Source: Candidatus Kapaibacterium sp. (GTDB lineage: Bacteria > Bacteroidota > Ignavibacteria > Kapaibacteriales > Kapaibacteriaceae). From it: 35,452 nucleotides of DNA. The DNA lies in contig JAURNF010000037.1 in assembly GCA_030830285.1 (NCBI GenBank), positions 1-35,452 of the forward strand, written 5' to 3'. The notes below the pieces were generated by a model, which was not told the DNA's origin, searched no databases, and saw only the letters and a program-made list of their open reading frames with translations. Numbering within the stretch: position 1 is the stretch's first letter; the number at the start of each line of letters is the position of its first letter. This document shows, piece by piece, positions 8,167 through 15,336 of this stretch. The position numbers were made by a program, and so were the translations under genes.

Positions 8167-9894
8167 TCACCCACCAAGAGCCTTGAGGTTCTTCTTGGCG
8201 GCCTCATTATTCGGGTTGAGCTTCAGAACCTCTCGGTAGGCGCGCTTGGCGTTTTCAGCGTCTTGGAGACCCTGATAGCCAATTGCGAGGTACAACCACG
8301 CCGTTACTGACTTTGGATCAAGCTCCGTAGCGACCTTGCTACGAGAAACGATCGTAGACCACTGTTTTTCTTGAAGGGCGCGATCATTGAGTCGGGCGAT
8401 AGCGCCGATAGCCAGTTTTCGCTCGTCTGGGCTTGTCGACGTCTTGGCTGCTTCGATGATTTCATCGAGGAGGTCCTCGCCACGGTCAACCTCGCCCTTT
8501 GCGATGTATGTCTCGCCAAGTCGGGTCTTTGCATACGGATATCCTGGCTTCAGCGCGAGAGCCTTCTCGTACGAAACAATTGCGCTGTCGAGCAAGCTGT
8601 CAGCAAAGAAGTTGTTTCCAATGAAGACATGGATCTTTGGGTCGAGCGTGTCGTTACAGTTCTCGAGACGCTTACGGTAGATTTCCGTCGATCGTGCATA
8701 CATCGCGCGGTCCTGCAGCAGAATTCCATACTGGAACATGAACCGGCACTGCTTGGGGTCACGATCAGCTGCCTCTGCCATCACGTTGATGGCATTAGCT
8801 GTGTCGCCACTGACGACGAGCGCCACTCCATAGAACCAATAGTCCATGTTGTCCCAGCGACTCTTCACAGGGGTTGCATCTGTGTATCCCTTGACGCATT
8901 CCTTCCACTGACGCGACGTGAAGCTACACTTGGCAAGCATCAGCGCTACGTGTGGTCGCAACGAATCGACGCGAGATGCCACATCATCAAGGTGGATCTT
9001 TGCCGAATCGCACTTGTTCTGCTTGAAGTACGACTCACCAAGATACCACGAAGCAAGGTTCTCCCCTGTGCCCAGTGGACGAAGTTCACGGTAGCGAAGC
9101 AACGCCTGTGAAGCCTGTGCATACCGGCCAACAAGGTTGAGGATCTTCCCCTGCTCGTACCATGCACGTGCGTTCTTTGGATCAAGGTCGGTTACGTTAT
9201 CCCATGCTTCGAACGAACGCTTGACGTACTCAGCCTTGAGATCCTTATCGGACTCACGGTTTGCCATCTTCCAGTAACAGATGGCAAGATTGAAGTATGC
9301 CATGACATAGGACTTGTCGAGTTTAATCGCCTCTTCGTAGTTCTGAACTGCAAGTTCGAACACAGGGAACGGCTTGCTGCTGAAGTAGATGTTGCCGAGA
9401 GCAATGTATGCCGATGCACTCGATGAGTGCTTGTCACGAGCAGTCGTTGCAACAAGCTCCGCCGAACGCAGACTGTCAGCAGCTACCAGCGCATTGACGA
9501 GCTCAAGACTTACATCTACATCATCGCGCTTTTTTAGGGCCTTGCGAAGCATCGTCGAAGCTTCAGCTGGCTGCCCTGCCTCGCGAAGTGCCTCACCGTA
9601 CAGAAGGATACGCTCTTCTTCCTCGTTATCGTCTTCGTACACGCGACGTGCATACGTCAGCGCTGTATCACGAATGTCGAGTTCAAGGTAGACGCGCGCA
9701 GCAACAACAAGGACGTCCATATCCTGAGGCGAGCTCGCTACCGCCTTGCGGATGTGTCCCAGCGCAGCTACCCACTCACGCTCCTTGATGGCTTCCTTGG
9801 CTTTGGAGAAGTCATCAGCTACCATCGTCACCGTGGTCAGGATAGCAGTCAGCGCTATCAGAACTGTGGTACGAGCAGATATCATCGCAAGCAT
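8167..9894 (-). CDS. Exported tetratricopeptide-repeat protein
   Basis: 575 residues. After a signal peptide or N-terminal membrane anchor (SARTTVLIALTAILTTVTM) nearly the whole chain is TPR repeats, shown by repeated W/Y-LG-Y-A-P spaced patterns such as AYIALGNIYFSSKPFPVFEL, VMAYFNLAICYWKMAN, ARAWYEQGKILNLVGRYAQA and VTAWLYLAIGYQGLQDAENA. Such proteins are scaffolds, probably periplasmic here. It is the last gene of the TonB/PstS-like group, separated from it by a 158-bp gap holding two hairpins. The start is ambiguous: 9894 gives a normal signal peptide and has GAGG 6 bases upstream; 9984 has a stronger GGAGG-N5-ATG but adds 30 basic residues. No enzymatic motif was seen. Confidence 0.85.
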   Translation of the reverse strand: MLAMISARTTVLIALTAILTTVTMVADDFSKAKEAIKEREWVAALGHIRKAVASSPQDMDVLVVAARVYLELDIRDTALTYARRVYEDDNEEEERILLYGEALREAGQPAEASTMLRKALKKRDDVDVSLELVNALVAADSLRSAELVATTARDKHSSSASAYIALGNIYFSSKPFPVFELAVQNYEEAIKLDKSYVMAYFNLAICYWKMANRESDKDLKAEYVKRSFEAWDNVTDLDPKNARAWYEQGKILNLVGRYAQASQALLRYRELRPLGTGENLASWYLGESYFKQNKCDSAKIHLDDVASRVDSLRPHVALMLAKCSFTSRQWKECVKGYTDATPVKSRWDNMDYWFYGVALVVSGDTANAINVMAEAADRDPKQCRFMFQYGILLQDRAMYARSTEIYRKRLENCNDTLDPKIHVFIGNNFFADSLLDSAIVSYEKALALKPGYPYAKTRLGETYIAKGEVDRGEDLLDEIIEAAKTSTSPDERKLAIGAIARLNDRALQEKQWSTIVSRSKVATELDPKSVTAWLYLAIGYQGLQDAENAKRAYREVLKLNPNNEAAKKNLKALGG

Positions 9895-9965
9895 AGGATG
9901 CCTCAAAGGGTGGAGCAGTCGATTCTGTGGCGGTATATCACGACGAGAAGCCGGAAACCGAGCGG

Positions 9966-9973
9966 CAAAAATA
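9966..9973 (-). promoter_or_regulatory. Candidate -7 box (TATTTTTG) upstream of the TPR gene
   Basis: An exact TAnnTTTG match on the minus strand in the 158-bp spacer, 71 bases before the ATG at 9894. No TTG box sits 18-22 bases upstream, so support is limited. If it is used, translation must start at 9894 and not at 9984. Confidence 0.3.
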
Positions 9974-10004
9974 GAAAGAGACATTATCGCCTCCGCATGA
10001 TGTT

Positions 10005-10035
10005 GTCACAATTTCTTGTGACGTACCGGGGGTAC
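10005..10035. repeat. Two adjacent hairpins after the PstS-like gene
   Basis: GTCACAA-TTTC-TTGTGAC (10005-10022) is a perfect 7-bp inverted repeat. It is directly followed by GTACC-GGG-GGTAC (10023-10035). They lie just after the PstS-like stop codon (10053) in the 9895-10052 spacer. With no U-tract, they may be mRNA-processing or stability elements or an operator. Nothing else was recognised in this spacer apart from the -7-like box. Confidence 0.45.
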
Positions 10036-10052
10036 CCTCGAGTGTGTGCGAG

Positions 10053-10979
10053 TTATTCGGGCAGCGTCAAGCTAAACTTCGCATACCCTGGCTCGATTCC
10101 AGCTGCAAGAATCGCCTTCTGAGCTTCCCCATTCCGCGTCAGGTACTGCATAAATCCCGACGGGAGATTGAACTGATTCGGCTTATCCTTGAGATACACG
10201 TACACAGGAACAGTAAATGGATACTTACCCATAATGAGATAGCTAACGTGAACTGGCTTGGGATACTCGTGATCGCCAAACTCGTTGGTATAACTTAGTC
10301 GAATTGCTTTCACTGAGCGGTCGCGCGACACCTGCGAAAGGTAGCCCAGACCCAGCATCGAGGTTTCCTTTCGAACAGCAAGCGAAACACTGTCATACGA
10401 TCCAACCGAAGTCAGCGTTGCACGGCTTGGCGCAACGCCCTTGGTGATGATCCTCTGGACGTTAGCATACATCGATCCAGTAGCACCACGTCCTAAGACA
10501 AACACGGGAATACGCTTCAGCTTTGGGTACTGCGAAAGGGGTGCTGCGTCCCCTACAAGGAACTTCGCGACATGTTCCGCATGCATCGTGTCGTATGGGA
10601 ACGAGCTGTCTGCAATCACAACAATCGCATCACGTGCTAGCAACGAGCGTTGCAGTGTATCACCAGGATCTTGCTGCCGGAGCAGGAGCTCTTGCTCGGT
10701 ATAGTCGCGGGCGACGATAGCGATGCGCTGCTCGTGATTCAGCATCGACAACATGGCAGAATCAACGTCCATCGGTTGCAGCGTAATGAAGGCCTTCGGG
10801 TGTACGCTATCGTACAAGCGTTTCGGCGCTTCGAGCATGGACATCATGTCTGGATCGCAGAGAACCGTAATGGTTCCAGAGAGCGCCGTTTCCTGCTCCA
10901 CGGTGCTAGCACGCTCTGTTTGCGTACATGCTGCTAAGAGTGAGAGACAGCAAAGTGCGATGAGCACTCGAGACTTCAT
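10053..10979 (-). CDS. PstS-like substrate-binding lipoprotein
   Basis: 308 residues. A lipoprotein signal peptide ends in the lipobox LLAAC, so the mature protein would be lipid-anchored at Cys. The body resembles PstS/PBP-like phosphate-binding proteins: GTITVLCDPDMM at the start, IAIVARDYTEQE, LARDAIVVIADSS, VFVLGRGATGSMYANVQ, and YPFTVPVYVYLKDKPN near the end. No Pst permease or ATPase genes are nearby; instead it is joined to the TonB operon and overlaps the preceding small membrane gene by 4 bp. Phosphate binding is therefore uncertain. The start at 10979 has an AGAAGG site 6 bases upstream; the longer frame to 11210 only overlaps neighbouring genes. Confidence 0.85.
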   Translation of the reverse strand: MKSRVLIALCCLSLLAACTQTERASTVEQETALSGTITVLCDPDMMSMLEAPKRLYDSVHPKAFITLQPMDVDSAMLSMLNHEQRIAIVARDYTEQELLLRQQDPGDTLQRSLLARDAIVVIADSSFPYDTMHAEHVAKFLVGDAAPLSQYPKLKRIPVFVLGRGATGSMYANVQRIITKGVAPSRATLTSVGSYDSVSLAVRKETSMLGLGYLSQVSRDRSVKAIRLSYTNEFGDHEYPKPVHVSYLIMGKYPFTVPVYVYLKDKPNQFNLPSGFMQYLTRNGEAQKAILAAGIEPGYAKFSLTLPE

Positions 10980-11173
10980 GCGTCGCCTTCTGAGTCTTGG
11001 CGTCGTCTGCTCGAAACGTAGAGCACCAGTCGCAACACACCGAAGAGAACCACGACTGCGCCGAAAACTTCTTGGAGTGGTGAAGAAAGTCCAGCAAACG
11101 GTGGGACCGACAACAGGAGCAACACACCAACAACCACTACAAGTGATCGCGTGATAATGTTGACGAGGTGCAT
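10976..11173 (-). CDS. Small two-helix membrane protein, unknown function
   Basis: 65 residues. Two hydrophobic helices are clear (about residues 9-27, SLVVVVGVLLLLSVPPFAG, and about 34-52, VFGAVVVLFGVLRLVLYVS), ending in the charged tail SSRRRQDSEGDA. It is real by context: it begins 8 bp after the tonB stop with AAGG 7 bases before the ATG, and its stop overlaps the PstS-like start as ATGA. No family was recognised. It may be a small accessory subunit of the TonB/PstS-like system. Confidence 0.75.
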   Translation of the reverse strand: MHLVNIITRSLVVVVGVLLLLSVPPFAGLSSPLQEVFGAVVVLFGVLRLVLYVSSRRRQDSEGDA

Positions 11174-11181
11174 CGTTGACC

Positions 11182-11955
11182 TTAGCGAAGCGTGAAACGA
11201 ATAGGCACACGTGCCCATACGCGCACGGCCTGTCCGTTCTGCTTGGCCGGCGTGAACGTCGTTTCTTGAACTGCCTTCACGGCAGCAGAATTGAGCACTT
11301 CGTTATCTGACTCGATAACCTGGATCTTCTCGATACGTCCGTCCTTGCCAATGAGTGCGCCAACGAGAACGATACCCTCGATACCGTTACGACGTGCCAT
11401 TTCCGGATACTTCACGCGACGCGCAAGTGCACCCTCGTCATACGCAGGCTCAACTTCGACCGAGACGAATTCTTCGATATCTGGCGTTTCTTCTCGCACG
11501 ACTGCTGGTCCGCTAGGAATTTCAGACCACTGCTCGTTCTGATCTACCTTGCGGTCGCTCGAAAGCGATTCGCCAAGATCCTTGAGGTCGGCGAAGTCCT
11601 TCGCGTCTGGAGCAATTTCTGCATCAGGAACGGCAACAGGAGTACCCGCACGCGTGACCGTGGCTGGTGGTAGGTTCTCAGGCGGAGGTGGAGGCATCTC
11701 CTCCTGATTCTCGGATGGAGGCGGAGGAAGGCTTTCAAGACTTGCGCGTGTAACACGCACCTTCACAATATTCGGAGGCGGGAACAGCCACGCTTCAACA
11801 AACGGACGTGCAATTGCGTATGTCGAAATCAGAAGCAACAGAATCGCTGTGATGCGAAACGCACGGTAGGTGTTGCGATTGATAACCTGCTTGAGTTCAA
11901 CTGCACCGTAGTGAAGCGACTCGAGCTGCTTTCCAAGTTCTACTGTCGCGCTCAT
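11182..11955 (-). CDS. tonB: TonB energy transducer
   Basis: 257 residues. TonB spans the periplasm and passes proton-motive-force energy from ExbB/ExbD to outer-membrane receptors. Visible parts are a cytoplasmic N-terminus, one membrane helix (about residues 33-51), a Pro-rich stretch with PPPP blocks (about 75-97), an acidic linker, and a C-terminal TonB domain (from about 178: VKYPEMARRNGIEGIVLVGA to the end VRVWARVPIRFTLR). Its ATG overlaps the exbD stop by 4 bp. The partner receptor is not in the window. Confidence 0.95.
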   Translation of the reverse strand: MSATVELGKQLESLHYGAVELKQVINRNTYRAFRITAILLLLISTYAIARPFVEAWLFPPPNIVKVRVTRASLESLPPPPSENQEEMPPPPPENLPPATVTRAGTPVAVPDAEIAPDAKDFADLKDLGESLSSDRKVDQNEQWSEIPSGPAVVREETPDIEEFVSVEVEPAYDEGALARRVKYPEMARRNGIEGIVLVGALIGKDGRIEKIQVIESDNEVLNSAAVKAVQETTFTPAKQNGQAVRVWARVPIRFTLR

Positions 11956-12548
11956 AGTCCCATCAACTCCTCGGCATCCTTTGCCACATATGGTGATACC
12001 GTGAACTTCCGCTTTCGCTCGTTGATGCCGTGCTCGCGCTTGAGACGGTCGATGATTTCCGCTTCAGCTGAGTTGAGCTCATCAAGCACCTGGACGACGA
12101 GACCATACGGTGCTTCGCCATCGGCCTTGAGCACAACGATACACCGGTTCTTAAGCGCTACGTTCTGATCGACAACGACTTTCTTGATTTCGGCAAGTGT
12201 CTTCTTGTAGTCAGCAGAGCCACTCTTGGAACGACTCGGCGCAGCGAAGCGCTGCGGAGCATCGACGCCAGTGTTGTAGAACACCATGCCGTCCTGACGA
12301 ATGCGAATCGTCAAGAGCTCGGATTGCTTCACTTCGATCGGAGTGTCAATCTCGGGCGGAACACTCATTTCCATCGTCTGCGGCGTAATCATCGACGTCG
12401 TCAGCATGAAGAACGTCAAGAGAAGAAAGGTGATGTCCACCAATGGCGTCATGTCGAGTCGGAACCCGAGACGCTTCTTCGCTTTGCGCTTTCCTGCTTT
12501 ACCGCGCCGCTGTTTTTGTCCGCCGCCTAATTCACCACCGCCTGCCAT
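11952..12548 (-). CDS. exbD: ExbD/TolR family protein (first copy before tonB)
   Basis: 198 residues. ExbD forms the proton path with ExbB. A basic, Gly-rich N-terminus (KQRRGKAGKRKAKKR) leads into the hallmark helix LDMTPLVDITFLLLTFFML, whose Asp (in PLVDITF) is the proton-carrying residue; a periplasmic domain follows. AGGTGG precedes the ATG. It is a paralogue of the next gene, which shares the motif almost exactly. Confidence 0.95.
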   Translation of the reverse strand: MAGGGELGGGQKQRRGKAGKRKAKKRLGFRLDMTPLVDITFLLLTFFMLTTSMITPQTMEMSVPPEIDTPIEVKQSELLTIRIRQDGMVFYNTGVDAPQRFAAPSRSKSGSADYKKTLAEIKKVVVDQNVALKNRCIVVLKADGEAPYGLVVQVLDELNSAEAEIIDRLKREHGINERKRKFTVSPYVAKDAEELMGL

Positions 12549-12610
12549 GTGTCCACCTGTTGTTCGGTTTCAGGATTCTCAATTGGTTGACAGAGCGACT
12601 GGACCGTGTG

Positions 12611-13138
12611 TTACAGTCCGCCGTTCTTCTTTTCTGTCACAAAGTTGAACGTCGTGGCCTTCTTCTTGCGAAGCTCATTCATGGCCTGCTCAACCCAACG
12701 ATACTTCAGACGACGGTCCGCGTCGATTGCGAAGACCGCATTGCGGTTGGCGTCACGGCAATAGAAAATTGCCTTGCCAAGCCAGACCGTGTCCTTGATC
12801 TTATAGACAATCGACTTTTCGTCGACTTCGGGGAAGCCCCCTTCCTTCATCCGACTGCGGAGTTCGGCGATATCCTGCTCTGCAACCATCGAAAGGTAGA
12901 ATGCTGTGTCCTTAGCCACGGTATCAACGGCGATCTTGATCATGACAAGATCCTTTTCAGGAATCTTGGCGGTATCAGATTGCGTTTGCGGACGCTTGAT
13001 TTCGAACTTCTGTTGGTTCTCAGCGTCGCTCTTAAACTTCGCCGTGAACATGAAGAACGTCAACAGGAGGAACGTGATGTCCACCAGCGGCGTCATGTCC
13101 AAGACAAAGCCCAATCGCTTCTTTTTGATTTTCGACAT
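12611..13138 (-). CDS. exbD: ExbD/TolR family protein (second copy, next to exbB)
   Basis: 175 residues with the same hallmark helix (LDMTPLVDITFLLLTFFMF) as its neighbour but a different periplasmic domain (SDAENQQKFEIKRPQTQSDT onward) and a Lys-rich N-terminus (MSKIKKKR). A GGGAG site lies 5-6 bases before the ATG. Paired, different ExbD genes behind one ExbB are typical of Bacteroidota TonB operons and suggest a mixed ExbD dimer. That is an inference. Confidence 0.95.
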   Translation of the reverse strand: MSKIKKKRLGFVLDMTPLVDITFLLLTFFMFTAKFKSDAENQQKFEIKRPQTQSDTAKIPEKDLVMIKIAVDTVAKDTAFYLSMVAEQDIAELRSRMKEGGFPEVDEKSIVYKIKDTVWLGKAIFYCRDANRNAVFAIDADRRLKYRWVEQAMNELRKKKATTFNFVTEKKNGGL

Positions 13139-13164
13139 GGGTTCTCCCTACCGCGTTGAGGTGA

Positions 13165-13959
13165 TCAGGCCTTTGTGCCCGTGCGAATCGCAAGCGTTTC
13201 CATCAGCTGCTGGATCGCTTCGTCCATCTGGTAGGTGAAGTTGTCAACCTTCGTTGTGAAGAAGTTGAAGAAGATGATCGACAGGATAGCAGCGATCAGA
13301 CCGCCAGCCGTGTTGTAGAGAGCTTCTGAGATACCGATCGAGAGCTGCTGAGCAGATACCGTTCCAGCAGCACCAAGTGCCTGGAACGCCTTGATCATAC
13401 CGATAGTCGTACCGAGAAGACCAATCATCGTCGACACCGAGGCTACCGTCGAGAGAATGTTCAGATTCTTCTCAAGGAGTGGCGTTTCAAGGTTCATGTT
13501 TTCGTCTACTACACGCTGCGTTTCCTGCAGCTTCTGATCAGCATTGAGGCTCGGATCGTTTTCAACGGTCTCGTAGCGCTCAACTGCAGCACGAAGAACA
13601 TTTGCGAGTGAACCACGCTGTGCATCACAAGCAGAGATTGCAGCAGCATAGTTGCCCTTTTGGACATTGGCTACAACGTCCTTTGAGAAGCTGTGCATGT
13701 CGCTCTTACCAGCAGCCTTGCCGATTGAAAGGAAGCGCTCAGCAACGAACGTGATTGCGATGAGGATCGATGCAATCAACAGACCTACGAGCCAACCACC
13801 AGTATAGATCATGCCCAACGCATTCTGTGGGTTGTGCATATCCACAGCGCCTGTTTTTGGATCTGTGAAGTTGCCTTCAGCACCCAGCACGAGATAGAAC
13901 ACCGCATAGGCTGCAACAAGACAGGCTACCATGATGATCGTGTTCGTCATGTTCTTCAT
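13165..13959 (-). CDS. exbB: MotA/TolQ/ExbB proton channel protein
   Basis: 264 residues. It forms the inner-membrane pentamer that drives TonB. Hydrophobic helices are at residues about 6-26, 49-72, and a pair near 150-185 and 200-235. The family core is clear: LLEKNLNILSTVASVSTMIG then LLGTTIGMIKAFQALGAAG, then GISEALYNTAGGLIAAILSI. An AAGGG ribosome-binding site precedes the ATG. It heads exbB-exbD-exbD-tonB, 36 bp after the STAS gene. Confidence 0.95.
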   Translation of the reverse strand: MKNMTNTIIMVACLVAAYAVFYLVLGAEGNFTDPKTGAVDMHNPQNALGMIYTGGWLVGLLIASILIAITFVAERFLSIGKAAGKSDMHSFSKDVVANVQKGNYAAAISACDAQRGSLANVLRAAVERYETVENDPSLNADQKLQETQRVVDENMNLETPLLEKNLNILSTVASVSTMIGLLGTTIGMIKAFQALGAAGTVSAQQLSIGISEALYNTAGGLIAAILSIIFFNFFTTKVDNFTYQMDEAIQQLMETLAIRTGTKA

Positions 13960-13995
13960 ACATCACCCTTCGTGGAAACAGAATGTTGTTAATGC

Positions 13996-14349
13996 TCAGA
14001 TTGAAAGTGACCGCTCCGCCTCACCGACAGAGAGATGCGATTGAAAGACGTTGTTAAGTCGCGTCACGGCAAAAATGCGCTGTAATGTTTCTGGGACCGC
14101 TGTCAGCACAAGACTGCCACCACGACGACTAAGATTGGACTGCGAAGCAAGAAGTGCACTCATGAATGACGAGTTGATGTAGGTCACATCAGCTAGATCA
14201 AGAATCACGTGTTTTGTTTCACCAGAACTGGGCGAGGTGATAATGCGCTGCATCGTATCAGTCTCTTCCCCGCCTGTGAACTGACCCCGCAGATACACAA
14301 CGATGTGCTTCGTATGGGTGTCAACACGTATTTGGTCATGGTCATTCAT
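13996..14349 (-). CDS. STAS-domain protein (anti-sigma factor antagonist-like)
   Basis: 117 residues, one STAS domain. Such proteins bind an anti-sigma/HPK-like kinase and are switched by Ser phosphorylation. The motif region VILDLADVTYINSSFMSALL aligns with the usual DSSG; here it is N59-S60-S61-F62, so the acceptor serine position is kept but Asp and Gly are changed. No kinase or phosphatase partner is adjacent. The position directly ahead of exbB suggests co-transcription with the TonB operon. A role in that operon is not shown. Confidence 0.82.
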   Translation of the reverse strand: MNDHDQIRVDTHTKHIVVYLRGQFTGGEETDTMQRIITSPSSGETKHVILDLADVTYINSSFMSALLASQSNLSRRGGSLVLTAVPETLQRIFAVTRLNNVFQSHLSVGEAERSLSI

Positions 14350-14390
14350 TAAGCCAACCGCACTGCTATTGTTCCAACCGGCGAACGCGA

Positions 14391-14398
14391 CGAAGTTA
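14391..14398 (-). promoter_or_regulatory. Weak candidate -7 box (TAACTTCG) ahead of the STAS-exb-tonB group
   Basis: TAACTTCG on the minus strand, one mismatch from TAnnTTTG, 41 bases before the STAS start in the 90-bp spacer after prmC. No -33 TTG box at 19-22 bases. Included only because the same TTCG variant appears upstream of HU and the YceD-like gene. Confidence 0.22.
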
Positions 14399-14436
14399 CG
14401 AAAAAAGGACGCGTAGTTCGGCTGTACGACCCGGCA

Positions 14437-14456
14437 ACGTTACGTGGATGTAACGT
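14437..14456. repeat. Palindrome across the prmC stop codon
   Basis: ACGTTAC-GTGGAT-GTAACGT, a perfect 7-bp inverted repeat covering the prmC TAA (14440-14442). There is no U-tract immediately after it, so it is not a standard terminator. It may stop or slow readthrough or stabilise the mRNA end. Confidence 0.4.
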
Positions 14457-15336
14457 GACCACGAAATACCTCGAGAACGCGCGGTATCCCAGCAAGATCA
14501 TCGATGACATGGCACGATAAGCCGCGACTGGTGAAAATGGTCGATATCCGCTCTGCTTGTCCGAAACCAATCTCCAGAAAGGCCCGGCCATCAGGCGTGA
14601 GGATCTCCGCTGCTACCTCGGCAAAGCGGATGAAGAAGGTCTCTCCATTGTGCTCGTCCGTGAGAGCCATGCGGGGCTCGTGGCCGCGAACCTCTACGTC
14701 TAGGGTGTCAATCTCCTCTGGAGCGATGTACGGCGGATTCATGGTTACTACGTCGAACACGCCAAGTGGAATGGCTTCGAGAAAATCCATTTGCTGCATT
14801 GTGCAGCGGTCGTCAACTCCATGGCGGATTGCGTTCGAATGAGCCACGTCAAGCACGTCGTGGCTTTTATCGACGCACATCCAGGTAGACGTACGGCAGT
14901 GATGTGCGATGGCAACTGGAATGCAGCCACTACCTGTGCCGATGTCGAGACCACGGGTTTCAACCTCGCCCCTTGACGTGATCCAGCGGATACATCGGTC
15001 AACAAGGATCTCGGTCTCGGGTCGAGGTATCAGAACCGCCGGAGTTACGGCGAACTGGAGTCCGAAGAAGTCTGCGTGCCCAAGAATGTACTGCAAGGGC
15101 TCTCGCTGGCTTCGTCGCGTGACAAATCCCCGCAGATGCTTGAGCTCGTCCTTTGTGAGCGGACGATCATGCTGCATGTAGAGATCAAGTCGCGAAATCC
15201 CAAGAACGGCGCACAGCAACAAGTCGATCGTCAGCCGCGGCGAATCAACTCCTTTGGACTCGAAATATTCCTGACCCCATGTGATGAGATCACGAACGGT
15301 CCAGACACGTTCGATTTCAGGCGTTGGACGCCGCAT
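14440..15336 (-). CDS. prmC: Release factor glutamine methyltransferase
   Basis: 298 residues. PrmC methylates the GGQ glutamine of peptide release factors with S-adenosylmethionine. The N-terminal helical domain is followed by a methyltransferase core with DIGTGSG at 131-137 and the NPPY motif at 200-203 that contacts the substrate glutamine. The ATG at 15336 has an excellent AGGAG site 5 bases upstream, inside the end of carB, and overlaps carB by 20 bp; the ATG at 15393 would overlap by 77 bp and is less likely. Confidence 0.94.
   Translation of the reverse strand: MRRPTPEIERVWTVRDLITWGQEYFESKGVDSPRLTIDLLLCAVLGISRLDLYMQHDRPLTKDELKHLRGFVTRRSQREPLQYILGHADFFGLQFAVTPAVLIPRPETEILVDRCIRWITSRGEVETRGLDIGTGSGCIPVAIAHHCRTSTWMCVDKSHDVLDVAHSNAIRHGVDDRCTMQQMDFLEAIPLGVFDVVTMNPPYIAPEEIDTLDVEVRGHEPRMALTDEHNGETFFIRFAEVAAEILTPDGRAFLEIGFGQAERISTIFTSRGLSCHVIDDLAGIPRVLEVFRGHVTST

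Noticed and set aside
10053..10979. Phosphate ABC transporter operon
   Set aside because: Only a PstS-like binding protein is present; no pstC, pstA, pstB or phoU genes are in the window.
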